Positions 9,881 to 18,586 of a stretch of 64,000 bases of DNA are shown here, piece after piece. The stretch's first letter is position 1. Each line of letters begins with the position of its first letter. Source of the stretch: Congregibacter variabilis (GTDB lineage Bacteria; Pseudomonadota; Gammaproteobacteria; Pseudomonadales; Halieaceae); the NCBI RefSeq assembly GCF_045689235.1, contig NZ_CP136864.1:3782001-3846000 (forward strand), given 5' to 3'. Below the pieces are notes generated by a model. The model worked only from the letters and a program-made list of their open reading frames with translations. It was not told the origin of the DNA and made no database searches. A program made the translations under genes and the position numbers.

Positions 9881-9917
9881 AAAAAAGCCGCCTGAGCTCT
9901 CGCAAAGGCGGCTTTGT
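9881..9917 (-). terminator. Rho-independent terminator of sodB
   Basis: On the minus strand AAAGCCGCCT and AGGCGGCTTTTTT pair around a short GC-containing loop and end in a T-run, 16 nt after the sodB stop. On the plus strand the hairpin is also followed by a short T-containing stretch, so it may work in both directions. Confidence 0.85.
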
Positions 9918-9932
9918 GTGGTGCTGCGGGTG

Positions 9933-10511
9933 CTACGCCATGTTGCTAGCCACGAAGTCCCAGTTAACGAGGTTCCAGAAGGCCGCCAGGTACTTGGGTC
10001 GTGCGTTGCGATAGTCGATGTAATAGGCGTGCTCCCATACGTCCACGGTAAGCAGTGGCGTTACGCCGTCTGTCAGTGGGCAGCCAGCGTTGCTGGTGTT
10101 GCTGATAGCTACTGAGCCATCGGCGTTTTGTACCAGCCAGGTCCAACCTGAGCCAAAGTTGCCCGCTGCCGCACCGCTGAATGCTTCTTTAAACGCTGCG
10201 AAGGATCCAAATGCACTGTTGATTGCATCTGCTAGGGCGCCTGTGGGTTCGCCGCCGCCGTTAGGTGACAGGCATTCCCAGTAGAAGCTGTGGTTCCAGA
10301 TTTGTGCAGCGTTGTTGAAAACACCGCCCTCGGACTGACGGATCACGTCTTCGAGGCTTGCAGACTCGAGTTCGGTGCCGGCGAGCATGCCATTGAGTTT
10401 GTCGACGTAAGATTTATGGTGCTTGCCGTAATGGTACTCAAGGGTCTCTGCTGAAATATGCGGCTCAAGTGCGTTCTGTTCGTAGGGCAAAGCGGGTAAT
10501 TCAAAAGCCAT
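9933..10511 (-). CDS. sodB: Iron superoxide dismutase
   Basis: The enzyme dismutates superoxide to oxygen and hydrogen peroxide in the cytoplasm. The 192-residue product has the Fe/Mn-SOD length and order: FELPALPYEQNALEPHIS at the start, the helical hairpin with YHYGKHHKSYVDKLN, then NNAAQIWNHSFYW, AAGNFGSGWTWLV and the metal ligands DVWEHAYYIDY. NNAAQIWNH with Gln at this place and the AAGNFGSGW stretch point to iron instead of manganese. The ATG at 10511 follows GGAGA at a 5-nt distance; an ATG four codons upstream is less well placed. Monocistronic, with its own terminator. Confidence 0.96.
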   Translation of the reverse strand: MAFELPALPYEQNALEPHISAETLEYHYGKHHKSYVDKLNGMLAGTELESASLEDVIRQSEGGVFNNAAQIWNHSFYWECLSPNGGGEPTGALADAINSAFGSFAAFKEAFSGAAAGNFGSGWTWLVQNADGSVAISNTSNAGCPLTDGVTPLLTVDVWEHAYYIDYRNARPKYLAAFWNLVNWDFVASNMA

Positions 10512-10717
10512 ATCTGTCTCCAAGCTCCGTGTGTTGTTGAATGTAAGCCATTAAATATCGTTTCTCGCACAAATTGATGGTCTGGCAAGTTGTTATTACT
10601 CGCAGACCGGTGTAGATGTGCTGTGCGTTGGTTATACGGAATAATGCGTCAGGTCGATGTGTGTCCCTGCAGGCCGGTGTATTATAGGCGTCAAGAACTC
10701 AACAGGAGAAACTCCTC

Positions 10718-11338
10718 ATGATCGTAGAATTCATTTTTCGTTGGTTTCATGTACTTGCAGGTGTCGTCTGGATAGGCATGCTGTATTACTTCAACTTTGT
10801 ACAGACGGAGTATTTTAAGGAAGCAGAAGCGACCGCAAAAGCGGATGCCATGAAGAAACTGGCCCCGCGGGCGCTAAAGTGGTTCCGCTATGGCGCACTG
10901 GTCACCTTTATCACAGGTCTCGCATTGTTGGGCTATGTGGGTTCATTCAAGAACCCCGCAGCCAGTGCGCTGATCAACATGGGCGCTCTTGCTGGAACAT
11001 TTATGTTCCTTAATGTCTGGCTGATTATTTGGCCCAAGCAGCAGATTGTTTTGGGAATGAAGGAAGGTGACGGTCCGGCTGCTGCGGCAAAGGCAGGTCT
11101 CGCATCGCGAACCAATACGTTGTTTTCTGGCCCCATGCTGCTGGGAATGCTCGGTTCCAAGCACCTGATCATCCCTGATATCAGCATGAATGGACTTTTT
11201 GCGGCCTGCGGTTTGATCGTGTTGCTGCAGCTCAACGCTATGTTTGGTCGTATGGGTCCCATGGCCAGTGTGGTTGGGGTTGTACATATGAGCATCCTTC
11301 TGGCGGCGGCTATCTGGGCGTTACTGGCGTTCCTGTAG
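10718..11338 (+). CDS. PuuD-like (urate hydroxylase N-terminal domain) integral membrane protein
   Basis: The 206-residue product is almost entirely membrane-embedded, with about five or six helices. It opens with FIFRWFHVLAGVVWIGMLYYFNFVQ, which matches the start of the membrane domain of PuuD-type urate hydroxylases (PF06181 type: RWLHVxAGIxWIGxSFYF). The C-terminal cytochrome-c domain of true PuuD is missing and no haem CXXCH is present. No other purine catabolism gene is near, so urate oxidation is doubtful; the His residues in helix 1 might still bind a cofactor. SD AGGAG lies 9 nt before the ATG. A hairpin terminator follows. Confidence 0.65.
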   Translation: MIVEFIFRWFHVLAGVVWIGMLYYFNFVQTEYFKEAEATAKADAMKKLAPRALKWFRYGALVTFITGLALLGYVGSFKNPAASALINMGALAGTFMFLNVWLIIWPKQQIVLGMKEGDGPAAAAKAGLASRTNTLFSGPMLLGMLGSKHLIIPDISMNGLFAACGLIVLLQLNAMFGRMGPMASVVGVVHMSILLAAAIWALLAFL

Positions 11339-11390
11339 ACGTTTAGATTTATTCGGGTCGCCGCGATTGCAGCGACTCACGTTCCATTCA

Positions 11391-11417
11391 CGGGCGCGAT
11401 ATAATCGCGCCCGTTTT
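11391..11417 (+). terminator. Hairpin terminator with a TATAAT box in its loop
   Basis: CGGGCGCGAT (11391-11400) and ATCGCGCCCG (11404-11413) form a perfect 10-bp stem with a 3-nt loop followed by TTTT. The stem-loop junction spells TATAAT (11400-11405), a perfect -10 box 30 nt before the next start codon, so the element may end the upstream transcript and also start the next one. No good -35 is visible. Confidence 0.65.
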
Positions 11418-11435
11418 CCTTAGAAGCTGAAGCGC

Positions 11436-12203
11436 ATGTCTAAAGACGACGATATTTCACCAATACCCTCTATCAGTGCCAGCCGTGAAGGCGGTTCGCC
11501 GACGGCAGCTGTGCCCCGACCCCGCGGCGGGGGCTCACGTTCTGCACCCAAATCAGATGGCGGCGGAGCAAAGCCAGGGCTTCTGTCCGGATTTGGCCTG
11601 GTGGTTGCTCTACTCATCGCCATTGCTGCCTGTGCCTGGTCCTGGCAGCTCCAAGAGAAGCTCACCCAGGCTGGTCACGTCCTTGATCGTTACGAAAAAC
11701 GCATTGCTGATCTTGAGGATCGTCTGTCAGATACCGACGAAGGCATGAGCCAGAATGCGGCGGTACAGGCCGCGAAAATTCGAGAGCTCGACAGCGAAGT
11801 TCGCAAACTCTGGGACAACGTCTGGAAAAGCACGAAAGAACGTCTGGGTAAGTTGGAAGCAAGCGCTAAACGCGCGGATGGGGTTGTGGCGTCCAACTCT
11901 CAAGGCGTCAAGAAGACCCAGGCCGATCTTGGAAAGGCTTTGCAAGACATCAGTCGCCTACAAAAAGTATCGGGTGACCTTGAGCGCATGGCCGCAAGTG
12001 CCCGCACTAGTCAGGCGGAAGTTGAGCGTGTGGCTGATGCGCTGAATGCCATTGATCTTGAACTCGCCAAGCTCAGTAAGCGGGTTGGGGGCAATGAAGA
12101 GTGGATCAAGTCAATCAATGCTTTCAGGCAATCAACTAATGCAAGTATTAGTCAGCTGCAGTCGCAGCTGCGGGCTATGCAAACACCGGGCGTCGGTGGC
12201 TGA
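11436..12203 (+). CDS. Membrane-anchored coiled-coil protein of unknown function
   Basis: I do not recognise a named family. The 255-residue product has a Ser/Gly/Pro/Arg-rich cytoplasmic head (residues 1-50), one membrane helix (about 50-70, GFGLVVALLIAIAACAWSW) and then an almost continuous alpha-helical coiled coil of about 170 residues with heptads (IADLEDRLSDTDEG, KIRELDSEVRKLWDNVW, LNAIDLELAKLSKRV). This layout suggests a bitopic protein that spans part of the periplasm, as cell-envelope or division proteins do. It lies 29 nt before the fumarase gene and may share its transcript. Confidence 0.7.
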   Translation: MSKDDDISPIPSISASREGGSPTAAVPRPRGGGSRSAPKSDGGGAKPGLLSGFGLVVALLIAIAACAWSWQLQEKLTQAGHVLDRYEKRIADLEDRLSDTDEGMSQNAAVQAAKIRELDSEVRKLWDNVWKSTKERLGKLEASAKRADGVVASNSQGVKKTQADLGKALQDISRLQKVSGDLERMAASARTSQAEVERVADALNAIDLELAKLSKRVGGNEEWIKSINAFRQSTNASISQLQSQLRAMQTPGVGG

Positions 12204-12232
12204 GAGCGGATCATAAGGAATCAGGGGCACGT

Positions 12233-13756
12233 ATGACTGTAATTCGACAGGACGACTTCATCGATAGCATGGCGGATGCCTTGCAGTTTATTTCCTACTA
12301 TCACCCGGTGGATTTTGTGCAGGCCGTGCATAAAGCCTGGGAGATGGAGCAGAACCCTGCGGCCAAAGACGCTATGGCACAAATTCTTATCAATTCAAGA
12401 ATGTGTGCCCAGGGCCACCGTCCAATCTGTCAGGACACGGGTATTGTCACTGTGTTTCTGCAGGTAGGTATGGATGTGCGTTGGGACGCGACCATGTCGG
12501 TGACGGACATGGTTAACGAGGGTGTGCGCCGCGCGTACAAGCATCCAGATAATGTATTGCGAGCCTCCATTCTCAGCGACCCGGCCGGCGCACGTAAAAA
12601 TACCGGAGATAACACACCTGCGGTTGTTCATATGGAGCTGGTGCCCGGAAATACTCTTGATGTCCGTGTAGCGGCAAAGGGCGGCGGCTCAGAAAACAAA
12701 GCCAAGCTGGCTATGCTTAACCCGTCTGATTCCATTGTCGACTGGGTGGTCAAAACTGTCCCGACTATGGGCGCAGGTTGGTGCCCGCCAGGAATGTTGG
12801 GTATCGGTATTGGTGGCACGGCAGAGAAAGCCGCCGTGCTGGCCAAAGAGTCACTGATGGACCCCATTGATATTTATGATCTTCGAGAGCGGGGACCTTC
12901 GAACCGTGTGGAGGAGCTACGTCTTGAGATTATGGATGCTGTAAACCGACTGGGTATCGGGGCTCAGGGGCTCGGAGGCTTGACCACTGTTGTTGATGTG
13001 AAGATCAAGGATTTCCCGACCCACGCGGCATCCCTGCCTGTGGCGATGATTCCCAACTGTGCGGCCACACGGCATGCGCACTTTACTCTCGATGGCAGCG
13101 GCCCGGCTTTGCAGACGCCGCCGAATATCGATGACTGGCCCGACATCAGCTGGGAAGCTGGCGATGATGTTCGTCGGGTGAATCTCGATACGGTGACCCG
13201 TGAAGACGTAGCCACCTGGCAGCCTGGGGACACGTTGTTGCTTTCGGGCAAGATGCTCACCGGGCGCGATGCAGCGCACAAGAAAATGCAGGAACTGATT
13301 AAAAGTGGAGAGGGATTGCCCGAGGGCGTAGACCTCAAGGGTCGATTCATCTACTACGTGGGTCCGGTAGATCCGGTTCGCGATGAGGTGGTGGGTCCTG
13401 CGGGGCCGACGACGTCAACGCGCATGGATAAATTTACGGACTTTATTCTCCAGGAGACCGGATTGCTGGGCATGATCGGCAAAGCCGAGCGCGGTCCTAC
13501 GGGAATCGAGGCTATCCGCAAGCACAAGGCGGTCTATCTCATGGCCGTCGGCGGCGCCGCCTATCTAGTATCACGAGCGATTACGTCGTCGCGGGTGGTG
13601 GCATTTCCTGAGCTTGGCATGGAGGCGATCTACGAGTTTGAGGTCAAGGATATGCCTGTAAGCGTCGCGGTGGATGCCCGCGGCGAGTCTGTGCATATCT
13701 CTGGCCCCGCGCACTGGCGCGGCGTTATTGAAGAGCAGGCACTTGAGCTCATCTGA
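12233..13756 (+). CDS. fumA: Class I (iron-sulfur) fumarate hydratase
   Basis: The enzyme interconverts fumarate and malate in the TCA cycle and uses an oxygen-sensitive [4Fe-4S] cluster. The 507-residue product fits the class I, FumA/FumB type: an N-terminal alpha domain with MCAQGHRPICQDTGIVTVFLQVG (first cluster Cys and CQDTG) and a C-terminal beta domain with LLLSGKMLTGRDAAHKKM and YYVGPVDPV. The further Cys residues in GAGWCPPGMLG and MIPNCAATRHAHF complete the cluster set. The ATG lies close to AGGGGCACGT. The closeness of sodB is notable because superoxide destroys this cluster class. Its 3' end overlaps sbcB. Confidence 0.95.
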   Translation: MTVIRQDDFIDSMADALQFISYYHPVDFVQAVHKAWEMEQNPAAKDAMAQILINSRMCAQGHRPICQDTGIVTVFLQVGMDVRWDATMSVTDMVNEGVRRAYKHPDNVLRASILSDPAGARKNTGDNTPAVVHMELVPGNTLDVRVAAKGGGSENKAKLAMLNPSDSIVDWVVKTVPTMGAGWCPPGMLGIGIGGTAEKAAVLAKESLMDPIDIYDLRERGPSNRVEELRLEIMDAVNRLGIGAQGLGGLTTVVDVKIKDFPTHAASLPVAMIPNCAATRHAHFTLDGSGPALQTPPNIDDWPDISWEAGDDVRRVNLDTVTREDVATWQPGDTLLLSGKMLTGRDAAHKKMQELIKSGEGLPEGVDLKGRFIYYVGPVDPVRDEVVGPAGPTTSTRMDKFTDFILQETGLLGMIGKAERGPTGIEAIRKHKAVYLMAVGGAAYLVSRAITSSRVVAFPELGMEAIYEFEVKDMPVSVAVDARGESVHISGPAHWRGVIEEQALELI

Positions 13757-15191
13757 AACGCTTTATTGGCACGACTACGAAACATTTGGTGTAGATCCGG
13801 GATACGATCGGCCCGCGCAGTTCGCCGGACTGCGCACGGATCTTGACCTCAATCCCATCGGTGAGCCTCTGGTGGTCTATGCAAAACCACCCCGGGACTA
13901 TGTGCCGCATCCAGAAGCCTGCCTGATTACCGGTATCACGCCGCAAAAAGCGCTGGCGGAGGGCATTGCAGAAGCAGACTTCATCAAAGCCATCCTGAGC
14001 GAGTTTATGCAGCCTGGCACCTGCGCCGTGGGATACAACTCACTGCGTTTTGACGACACGGTGACCCGCGCTACTTTGTATCGAAACTTGCGTGACCCCT
14101 ACGCCCGGGAGTACGGCGATGGTCGTTCCCGCTGGGACCTGATCGATATTGTGCGCACCGCGTATGCGCTGCGCCCTGAGGGGTTGACCTGGCCCAAACG
14201 GGACGATGGCCTGCCGAGCTTTCGTTTGGAGGATTTGTGCCAGGCCAACGGGCTATCCCAGGGGCGGGCGCATGATGCGCTGGTTGATGTGCAGGCCACG
14301 ATAGCACTGGCGCGCTTGCTCAAGGAGCGGCAGCCACGCCTTTTTGATTGGCTGTATCGCCAGCGTTTCAAGCAGGCGGTAAAGCCCATGCTTGAGCCCA
14401 TGGCAGATCCGGTGCTCCATGTGTCTGGCATGTTTGGCGCGCAGCGGGCCAACCTCGGACTCATTCTGCCTTTGGCTGCACATCATCAGAACCGTAACGA
14501 AGTGCTGTGCGCTGATTTGAGTATTGATGCAGGGCTGCTGATTGATCTACCTGCCGTGGATCTCCATCGGCTGTTGTATACAGCAAATGCGGATCTGGCT
14601 GGGAACGAGCAACGTCCGGGGCTCAAATCGGTGCATATCAATCGCTGCCCCGTCTTGTTGCCCGCCAAGATGGCCGATGCAGCGGTTGCACAGCGAGCAG
14701 GTCTCGATCTGGACGGCTGTCGTGAAAACCTTAAGAAACTGCGGGATTATGAGCAACGCATGCCCGGTGCATTGAGGGATAAGCTTCGCAGTCTTGATGA
14801 GCTGTCCAAGCGTGCGCCTGAAACCGACCCCGATCGCATGCTCTACAGCGGTGGTTTTATCGCCAGAGAAGATCGTCGAACGCTGGATCGAATTCTGGAG
14901 CTCAGTCCAGAGGATTTGGCCGATACTACGGTAGCGTTTGAGGATTTGAGGCTCGAGGAGATGCTGTTTCGCTACCGTGCGCGGAACTATCCAGAGACCC
15001 TCAATGCCGAAGAGCAGCTGCGCTGGGAGGAGTTTCGTTTTAACCGCATTAGCGAAGACGATGGGCGGAGCCTTAATCTTGAGGGTCTTCACGAACTCAT
15101 CGAAGAGCGTCTTGGGGTGCCGCAGCTAAGTGAGGGAGATAGACACATTCTGGAAGAATTGCAGCGTTGGGGCGACAGTCTCTTAGCATGA
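13743..15191 (+). CDS. sbcB: Exodeoxyribonuclease I
   Basis: ExoI degrades single-stranded DNA 3' to 5' and takes part in recombination and mismatch repair. The product (482 residues from the TTG) has the DnaQ-like DEDDh domain: WHDYETFG (catalytic Asp and Glu), VGYNSLRFDD, and AHDALVDVQATIAL (catalytic His/Asp), followed by the SH3-like and C-terminal helical parts typical of the family (E. coli length 475). I chose TTG at 13743, preceded by AGAGCAGG, because homology begins right after it; an ATG at 13674 would add 23 unconserved residues inside fumA. The TTG start overlaps the fumA stop by 14 nt. Confidence 0.94.
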   Translation: MSSSETLYWHDYETFGVDPGYDRPAQFAGLRTDLDLNPIGEPLVVYAKPPRDYVPHPEACLITGITPQKALAEGIAEADFIKAILSEFMQPGTCAVGYNSLRFDDTVTRATLYRNLRDPYAREYGDGRSRWDLIDIVRTAYALRPEGLTWPKRDDGLPSFRLEDLCQANGLSQGRAHDALVDVQATIALARLLKERQPRLFDWLYRQRFKQAVKPMLEPMADPVLHVSGMFGAQRANLGLILPLAAHHQNRNEVLCADLSIDAGLLIDLPAVDLHRLLYTANADLAGNEQRPGLKSVHINRCPVLLPAKMADAAVAQRAGLDLDGCRENLKKLRDYEQRMPGALRDKLRSLDELSKRAPETDPDRMLYSGGFIAREDRRTLDRILELSPEDLADTTVAFEDLRLEEMLFRYRARNYPETLNAEEQLRWEEFRFNRISEDDGRSLNLEGLHELIEERLGVPQLSEGDRHILEELQRWGDSLLA

Positions 15192-15193
15192 GC

Positions 15194-15221
15194 TTCGCCT
15201 CGTGCGTTGCACCCGTATAAT
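15194..15221 (+). promoter_or_regulatory. Putative sigma-70 promoter of pyrB
   Basis: A perfect TATAAT at 15216-15221 stands 37 nt before the pyrB start; a weak -35 (TTCGCC, 15194-15199) lies 16 nt upstream. The position directly after the sbcB stop supports a separate transcript start. Confidence 0.5.
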
Positions 15222-15257
15222 GCGGCACACAGAATCCTTTTAACCAGGTAGGGCAGC

Positions 15258-16274
15258 ATGGAATTCGCGGGTAGTCATATTCTTTCCGTGGGGCAGTTCG
15301 AGCGAGCGGATGTGGAGTCCGTGTTTGAAGTCGCCGATGCGATGCAACCCTATGCGCGGCGTCGCAAAGTCACCCGTGTTCTGGAGGGAGCTATTCTCGG
15401 CTCGATGTTCTTCGAACCCAGCACCCGAACCCGCGTCAGCTTTGGCAGCGCCTTTAACCTGCTTGGGGGTGAGGTGCGTGAAACGACGGGCATAGAGAAT
15501 TCCGCCATCGCAAAAGGTGAGTCTCTCTATGACACCGCACGGGTGCTATCCGGGTACTCCGACGTCGTCGCGATGCGCCACCCCGAAGTAGGCTCTGTTG
15601 CTGAATTCGCTGCTGCGAGTCGTGTGCCGGTGATTAATGGTGGGGATGGAAGCAATGAGCATCCTACCCAGGCTCTCCTGGATCTCTATACCATCCGCAG
15701 CGAGCTGTCGGCTCAGGGGCGCGGCATTGATGCTCTGCGCATCGCAATGGTGGGAGATTTACGCTTTGGACGCACTGTTCACAGCCTCTGTAAGCTGCTG
15801 TGTCTGTTTGATCGCGTCAGCGTAACCTTGGTGTCACCCGATGAACTGCGGATGCCCCAGGAGATTGTCGAGTCCCTGCGTCAGGCGGGGCATGTGGTGG
15901 TCCAGAGTGATGCCATGGAGGAGGGCATCGCTCACGTGGACATCGTCTACAGCACCCGTCTGCAGGAAGAGCGCTTTGCCTCGCCCGAAGAGGCCAATCT
16001 GTACCGGGGTCGCTTTCGGCTTAACCAGCAAACTTACACGCGTCACTGCGATCCCAATACCGTGATTATGCATCCGCTTCCGCGAGATTCCCGGGAGGCT
16101 GCACGGGAACTTGACGATGATCTCAATGAAAATCCCAACCTCGCTATTTTCCGACAGACAGATAATGGCGTACTCGTTCGCATGGCTCTGTTTGCGTTGG
16201 TGCTGGATGTCGTAGATCAGGTAGACGTTCACGCCCGAGACGTTAGTTGGTACACCGGCGGTCGCTTCGCGTGA
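15258..16274 (+). CDS. pyrB: Aspartate carbamoyltransferase catalytic subunit
   Basis: PyrB condenses carbamoyl phosphate with aspartate in pyrimidine synthesis. The 338-residue product shows the carbamoyl-phosphate loop FFEPSTRTR (residues 51-59), GEVRETT, KGESLYDTARVL, HPTQALLDLYTI (from residue 135) and HPLPRDSREA near residue 272. It is a little longer than E. coli PyrB (about 311). No pyrI or dihydroorotase-like pyrC follows; instead a Nudix gene overlaps by 4 nt. Confidence 0.95.
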   Translation: MEFAGSHILSVGQFERADVESVFEVADAMQPYARRRKVTRVLEGAILGSMFFEPSTRTRVSFGSAFNLLGGEVRETTGIENSAIAKGESLYDTARVLSGYSDVVAMRHPEVGSVAEFAAASRVPVINGGDGSNEHPTQALLDLYTIRSELSAQGRGIDALRIAMVGDLRFGRTVHSLCKLLCLFDRVSVTLVSPDELRMPQEIVESLRQAGHVVVQSDAMEEGIAHVDIVYSTRLQEERFASPEEANLYRGRFRLNQQTYTRHCDPNTVIMHPLPRDSREAARELDDDLNENPNLAIFRQTDNGVLVRMALFALVLDVVDQVDVHARDVSWYTGGRFA

Positions 16275-16909
16275 GCTTTCGTCTGCGCTTCGGTGCAAAT
16301 GATGTGCGTGTACTTGATGATGAGCGGGTGTTTGACGGATATTTTGGCGTGCAAAAACTGACGCTCCAGCATCGCTGTTTCTCCGGTGACTGGAGTGCCC
16401 CAATTACCCGAGAGGTGTTTGAGCGCGGTGATGCTGTAGGGGTTCTTCCCTATGAGCCTGAGACGGATTCCCTGATCCTCATCGAGCAATTTCGCGTCGG
16501 CAGTCTTCGCGATGAGCAAAGTCCCTGGATGCTCGAGCTTATTGCCGGAATTGTGGAGCCCCAGGAGAGCGACGAGTCTGTGGTAAGACGTGAGTCCATG
16601 GAAGAAGCGGGCTGTGTGCTGGATGAGCTTGTTCCCATTGCCAGCTATTACCCCAGCGCCGGTGCCTGCACGGAGCATGTGCGCTTGTTTTGTGGACGTG
16701 TGTTGAGTGCAGCCGCGGGGGAGGTGCGCGGCCTGGCCGAGGAGAGCGAGGACATCCTGGTTCATCGCATTCCTCGTGCTGAGGTGATGGAGATGCTGCT
16801 TGCCAATCAGGTCAATAATGGGCACACACTCATTGCCTTGCAGTGGTTCGCTCTTCATGGGGAGCGCTTGAGAGAGGCTTGGGGTGGCGGGGCCCTTGAG
16901 TCGCAATGA
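16271..16909 (+). CDS. nudF: Nudix hydrolase, ADP-ribose pyrophosphatase type
   Basis: The protein should hydrolyse ADP-ribose and related nucleoside diphosphate sugars to AMP and a sugar phosphate. It carries a complete Nudix box, G-x5-E-x7-REsmEEaG (GIVEPQ ... RRESMEEAGCV), preceded by FGVQKLTLQHRCFSGDWS and LILIEQFRVGSLRD, which is the arrangement of NudF/TrgB-type enzymes; a Pro residue follows the box (YYPSAGACTEHV), also typical of ADP-ribose pyrophosphatases. The start is taken as GTG at 16271, overlapping the pyrB stop as GTGA; a TTG at 16247 would add eight residues. Its stop overlaps the murJ start by ATGA. Confidence 0.88.
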   Translation: MSFRLRFGANDVRVLDDERVFDGYFGVQKLTLQHRCFSGDWSAPITREVFERGDAVGVLPYEPETDSLILIEQFRVGSLRDEQSPWMLELIAGIVEPQESDESVVRRESMEEAGCVLDELVPIASYYPSAGACTEHVRLFCGRVLSAAAGEVRGLAEESEDILVHRIPRAEVMEMLLANQVNNGHTLIALQWFALHGERLREAWGGGALESQ

Positions 16910-18528
16910 GCACCGAGGTCTCTCCCGAGTCTCGCCCCGGCTTACTGCGCTCCAGTGCAGTGGTCGGCACGATGACCATGCTTTCTCGAGTGCTTGGTTT
17001 AGTGCGAGATGTCATTCTCGCCGCCGTGATCGGTGCCAGCGCCAACGCTGACGCATTTTTTATCGCCTTTAAGATTCCCAATTTCCTGCGTCGGTTGTTT
17101 GCGGAGGGTGCTTTTGCTCAAGCCTTTGTGCCGGTGTTGGCGGAATGCCGGGAGAATGGTGGCCAGGCTGCGGTGCGGGGCCTGATTGATCGCGTGGCCG
17201 GTGTGCTGGGTGGTGTGTTGTTTCTGCTAACAGCAGTGACTTTGCTTGCGGCTCCCTTGGTTGCGGGAATTTTTGCTCCGGGCTACATCGCGCAGCCCGA
17301 AAAATTTGCGCTCACTGCGGACCTTATCCGAATCACTTTTCCCTACCTGATGCTTATTTCTCTGACCGGTATGTGTGGGGCGATTCTTAACAGTTACGGA
17401 CGTTTTGCTGTGCCTGCCTTCACGCCCGTATTGCTGAATATTTCTTTGATAGGCGCTGCTTTGCTGGCAGCACCGTATTTTTCGGAGCCGGCATTTGCTC
17501 TTGCCTGGGGTGTGTTGTTTGCCGGACTAATCCAGCTGCTGTTTCAGATGCCGTTTCTCTACCGACTGGACCTGGTACCCAGGCCCCGCTGGGAGCCCCG
17601 ACATCCGGGAGTTCGCCAGGTGATGACGCTGATGATTCCCGCGCTTTTCGGGGTGTCCGTCAGCCAGTTGAACCTGTTATTCGACACCGTCCTGGCGTCT
17701 TTTTTACCCACCGGGAGCGTTTCCTGGTTGTATTACTCCGATCGCCTTACCGAACTACCCCTGGGCGTCTTTGCTATCGCCGTGGCTACGGTGATTATGC
17801 CCACGCTGGCGGCACACAAGTCGGCGGCCCGTGACGAGGATTACTCCAAAACACTCGATTGGGCAGTGCGATCGGTCCTTCTGGTTGGTGTTCCCGCCTC
17901 ACTTGCGCTGTTGCTGCTGGCTGAGCCGATCCTCATCAGTCTGTTTCACTATGGTGCTCTGAGTGAGCGCGATATCGCTATGTCGGCTCTTAGCCTTCGT
18001 GCGTACAGTCTGGGGCTTTGTGCATTTATGCTCATTAAGGTGCTCGCACCGGGGTTCTATGCAAGACAGGATATGGTCACGCCGGTGCGGATCGGCATTC
18101 GTGCCATGGTCGCGAATATGGTGATGAACGTTATTTTCGTGGTGCCTCTGATGTTTTATTTTGGAGTGGGTCATGTAGGACTCGCTCTGGCAACGAGTCT
18201 GAGTGCCTTCCTTAATGCGGGGCTTCTTTGGAAAGGCCTATTGCAAATAGGGGTGTATCACTTCGATCCCCGGTGGCGCCGCTACCTGACTCGACTTGTC
18301 TTCGCCAGTCTTTGCATGAGTTTGGCGCTGTTTTATACGACTCCGGATCAGGCCTCCTGGCTTATCTGGCGTTGGGATCAGCGGGCTTTGAGTATTCTGG
18401 CACTGTGTGGTTTGGGCTTGACGGTATATATCCTGGCCCTTTGGATAGCTGGTGCACGTCTTTCGGAGCTGCGTGCGCCTTCCGTCACAGGGTCCAAGGT
18501 GCGGTCCGAAACCGACTCATCTACATAG
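16906..18528 (+). CDS. murJ: Lipid II flippase MurJ
   Basis: MurJ flips lipid II across the cytoplasmic membrane for peptidoglycan synthesis. The 540-residue product has about 14 helices and the family start LLRSSAVVGTMTMLSRVLGLVRDVILAAVIGASANADAFFIAFKIPNFLRRLFAEGAFAQAFVPVL, in which the conserved Arg residues and the AEGAFAQAFVP stretch are diagnostic of MviN/MurJ. It starts by ATGA overlap with the Nudix gene and is followed by ribF after 58 nt. In Pseudomonas rpsT sits next to this junction; it is absent here. Confidence 0.96.
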   Translation: MSTEVSPESRPGLLRSSAVVGTMTMLSRVLGLVRDVILAAVIGASANADAFFIAFKIPNFLRRLFAEGAFAQAFVPVLAECRENGGQAAVRGLIDRVAGVLGGVLFLLTAVTLLAAPLVAGIFAPGYIAQPEKFALTADLIRITFPYLMLISLTGMCGAILNSYGRFAVPAFTPVLLNISLIGAALLAAPYFSEPAFALAWGVLFAGLIQLLFQMPFLYRLDLVPRPRWEPRHPGVRQVMTLMIPALFGVSVSQLNLLFDTVLASFLPTGSVSWLYYSDRLTELPLGVFAIAVATVIMPTLAAHKSAARDEDYSKTLDWAVRSVLLVGVPASLALLLLAEPILISLFHYGALSERDIAMSALSLRAYSLGLCAFMLIKVLAPGFYARQDMVTPVRIGIRAMVANMVMNVIFVVPLMFYFGVGHVGLALATSLSAFLNAGLLWKGLLQIGVYHFDPRWRRYLTRLVFASLCMSLALFYTTPDQASWLIWRWDQRALSILALCGLGLTVYILALWIAGARLSELRAPSVTGSKVRSETDSST

Positions 18529-18586
18529 GCTGTCCGCACGTTCTTCGATATACTGCTGCGTCTATTTTCTGAACCTCAGCGACGCC

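Noticed and set aside
9729..10115. Rightward 128-residue frame
   Set aside because: It runs antisense through the sodB gene and its terminator; sodB is certain.
12917..13279. 120-residue antisense frame in fumA
   Set aside because: Antisense shadow of a highly conserved enzyme gene.
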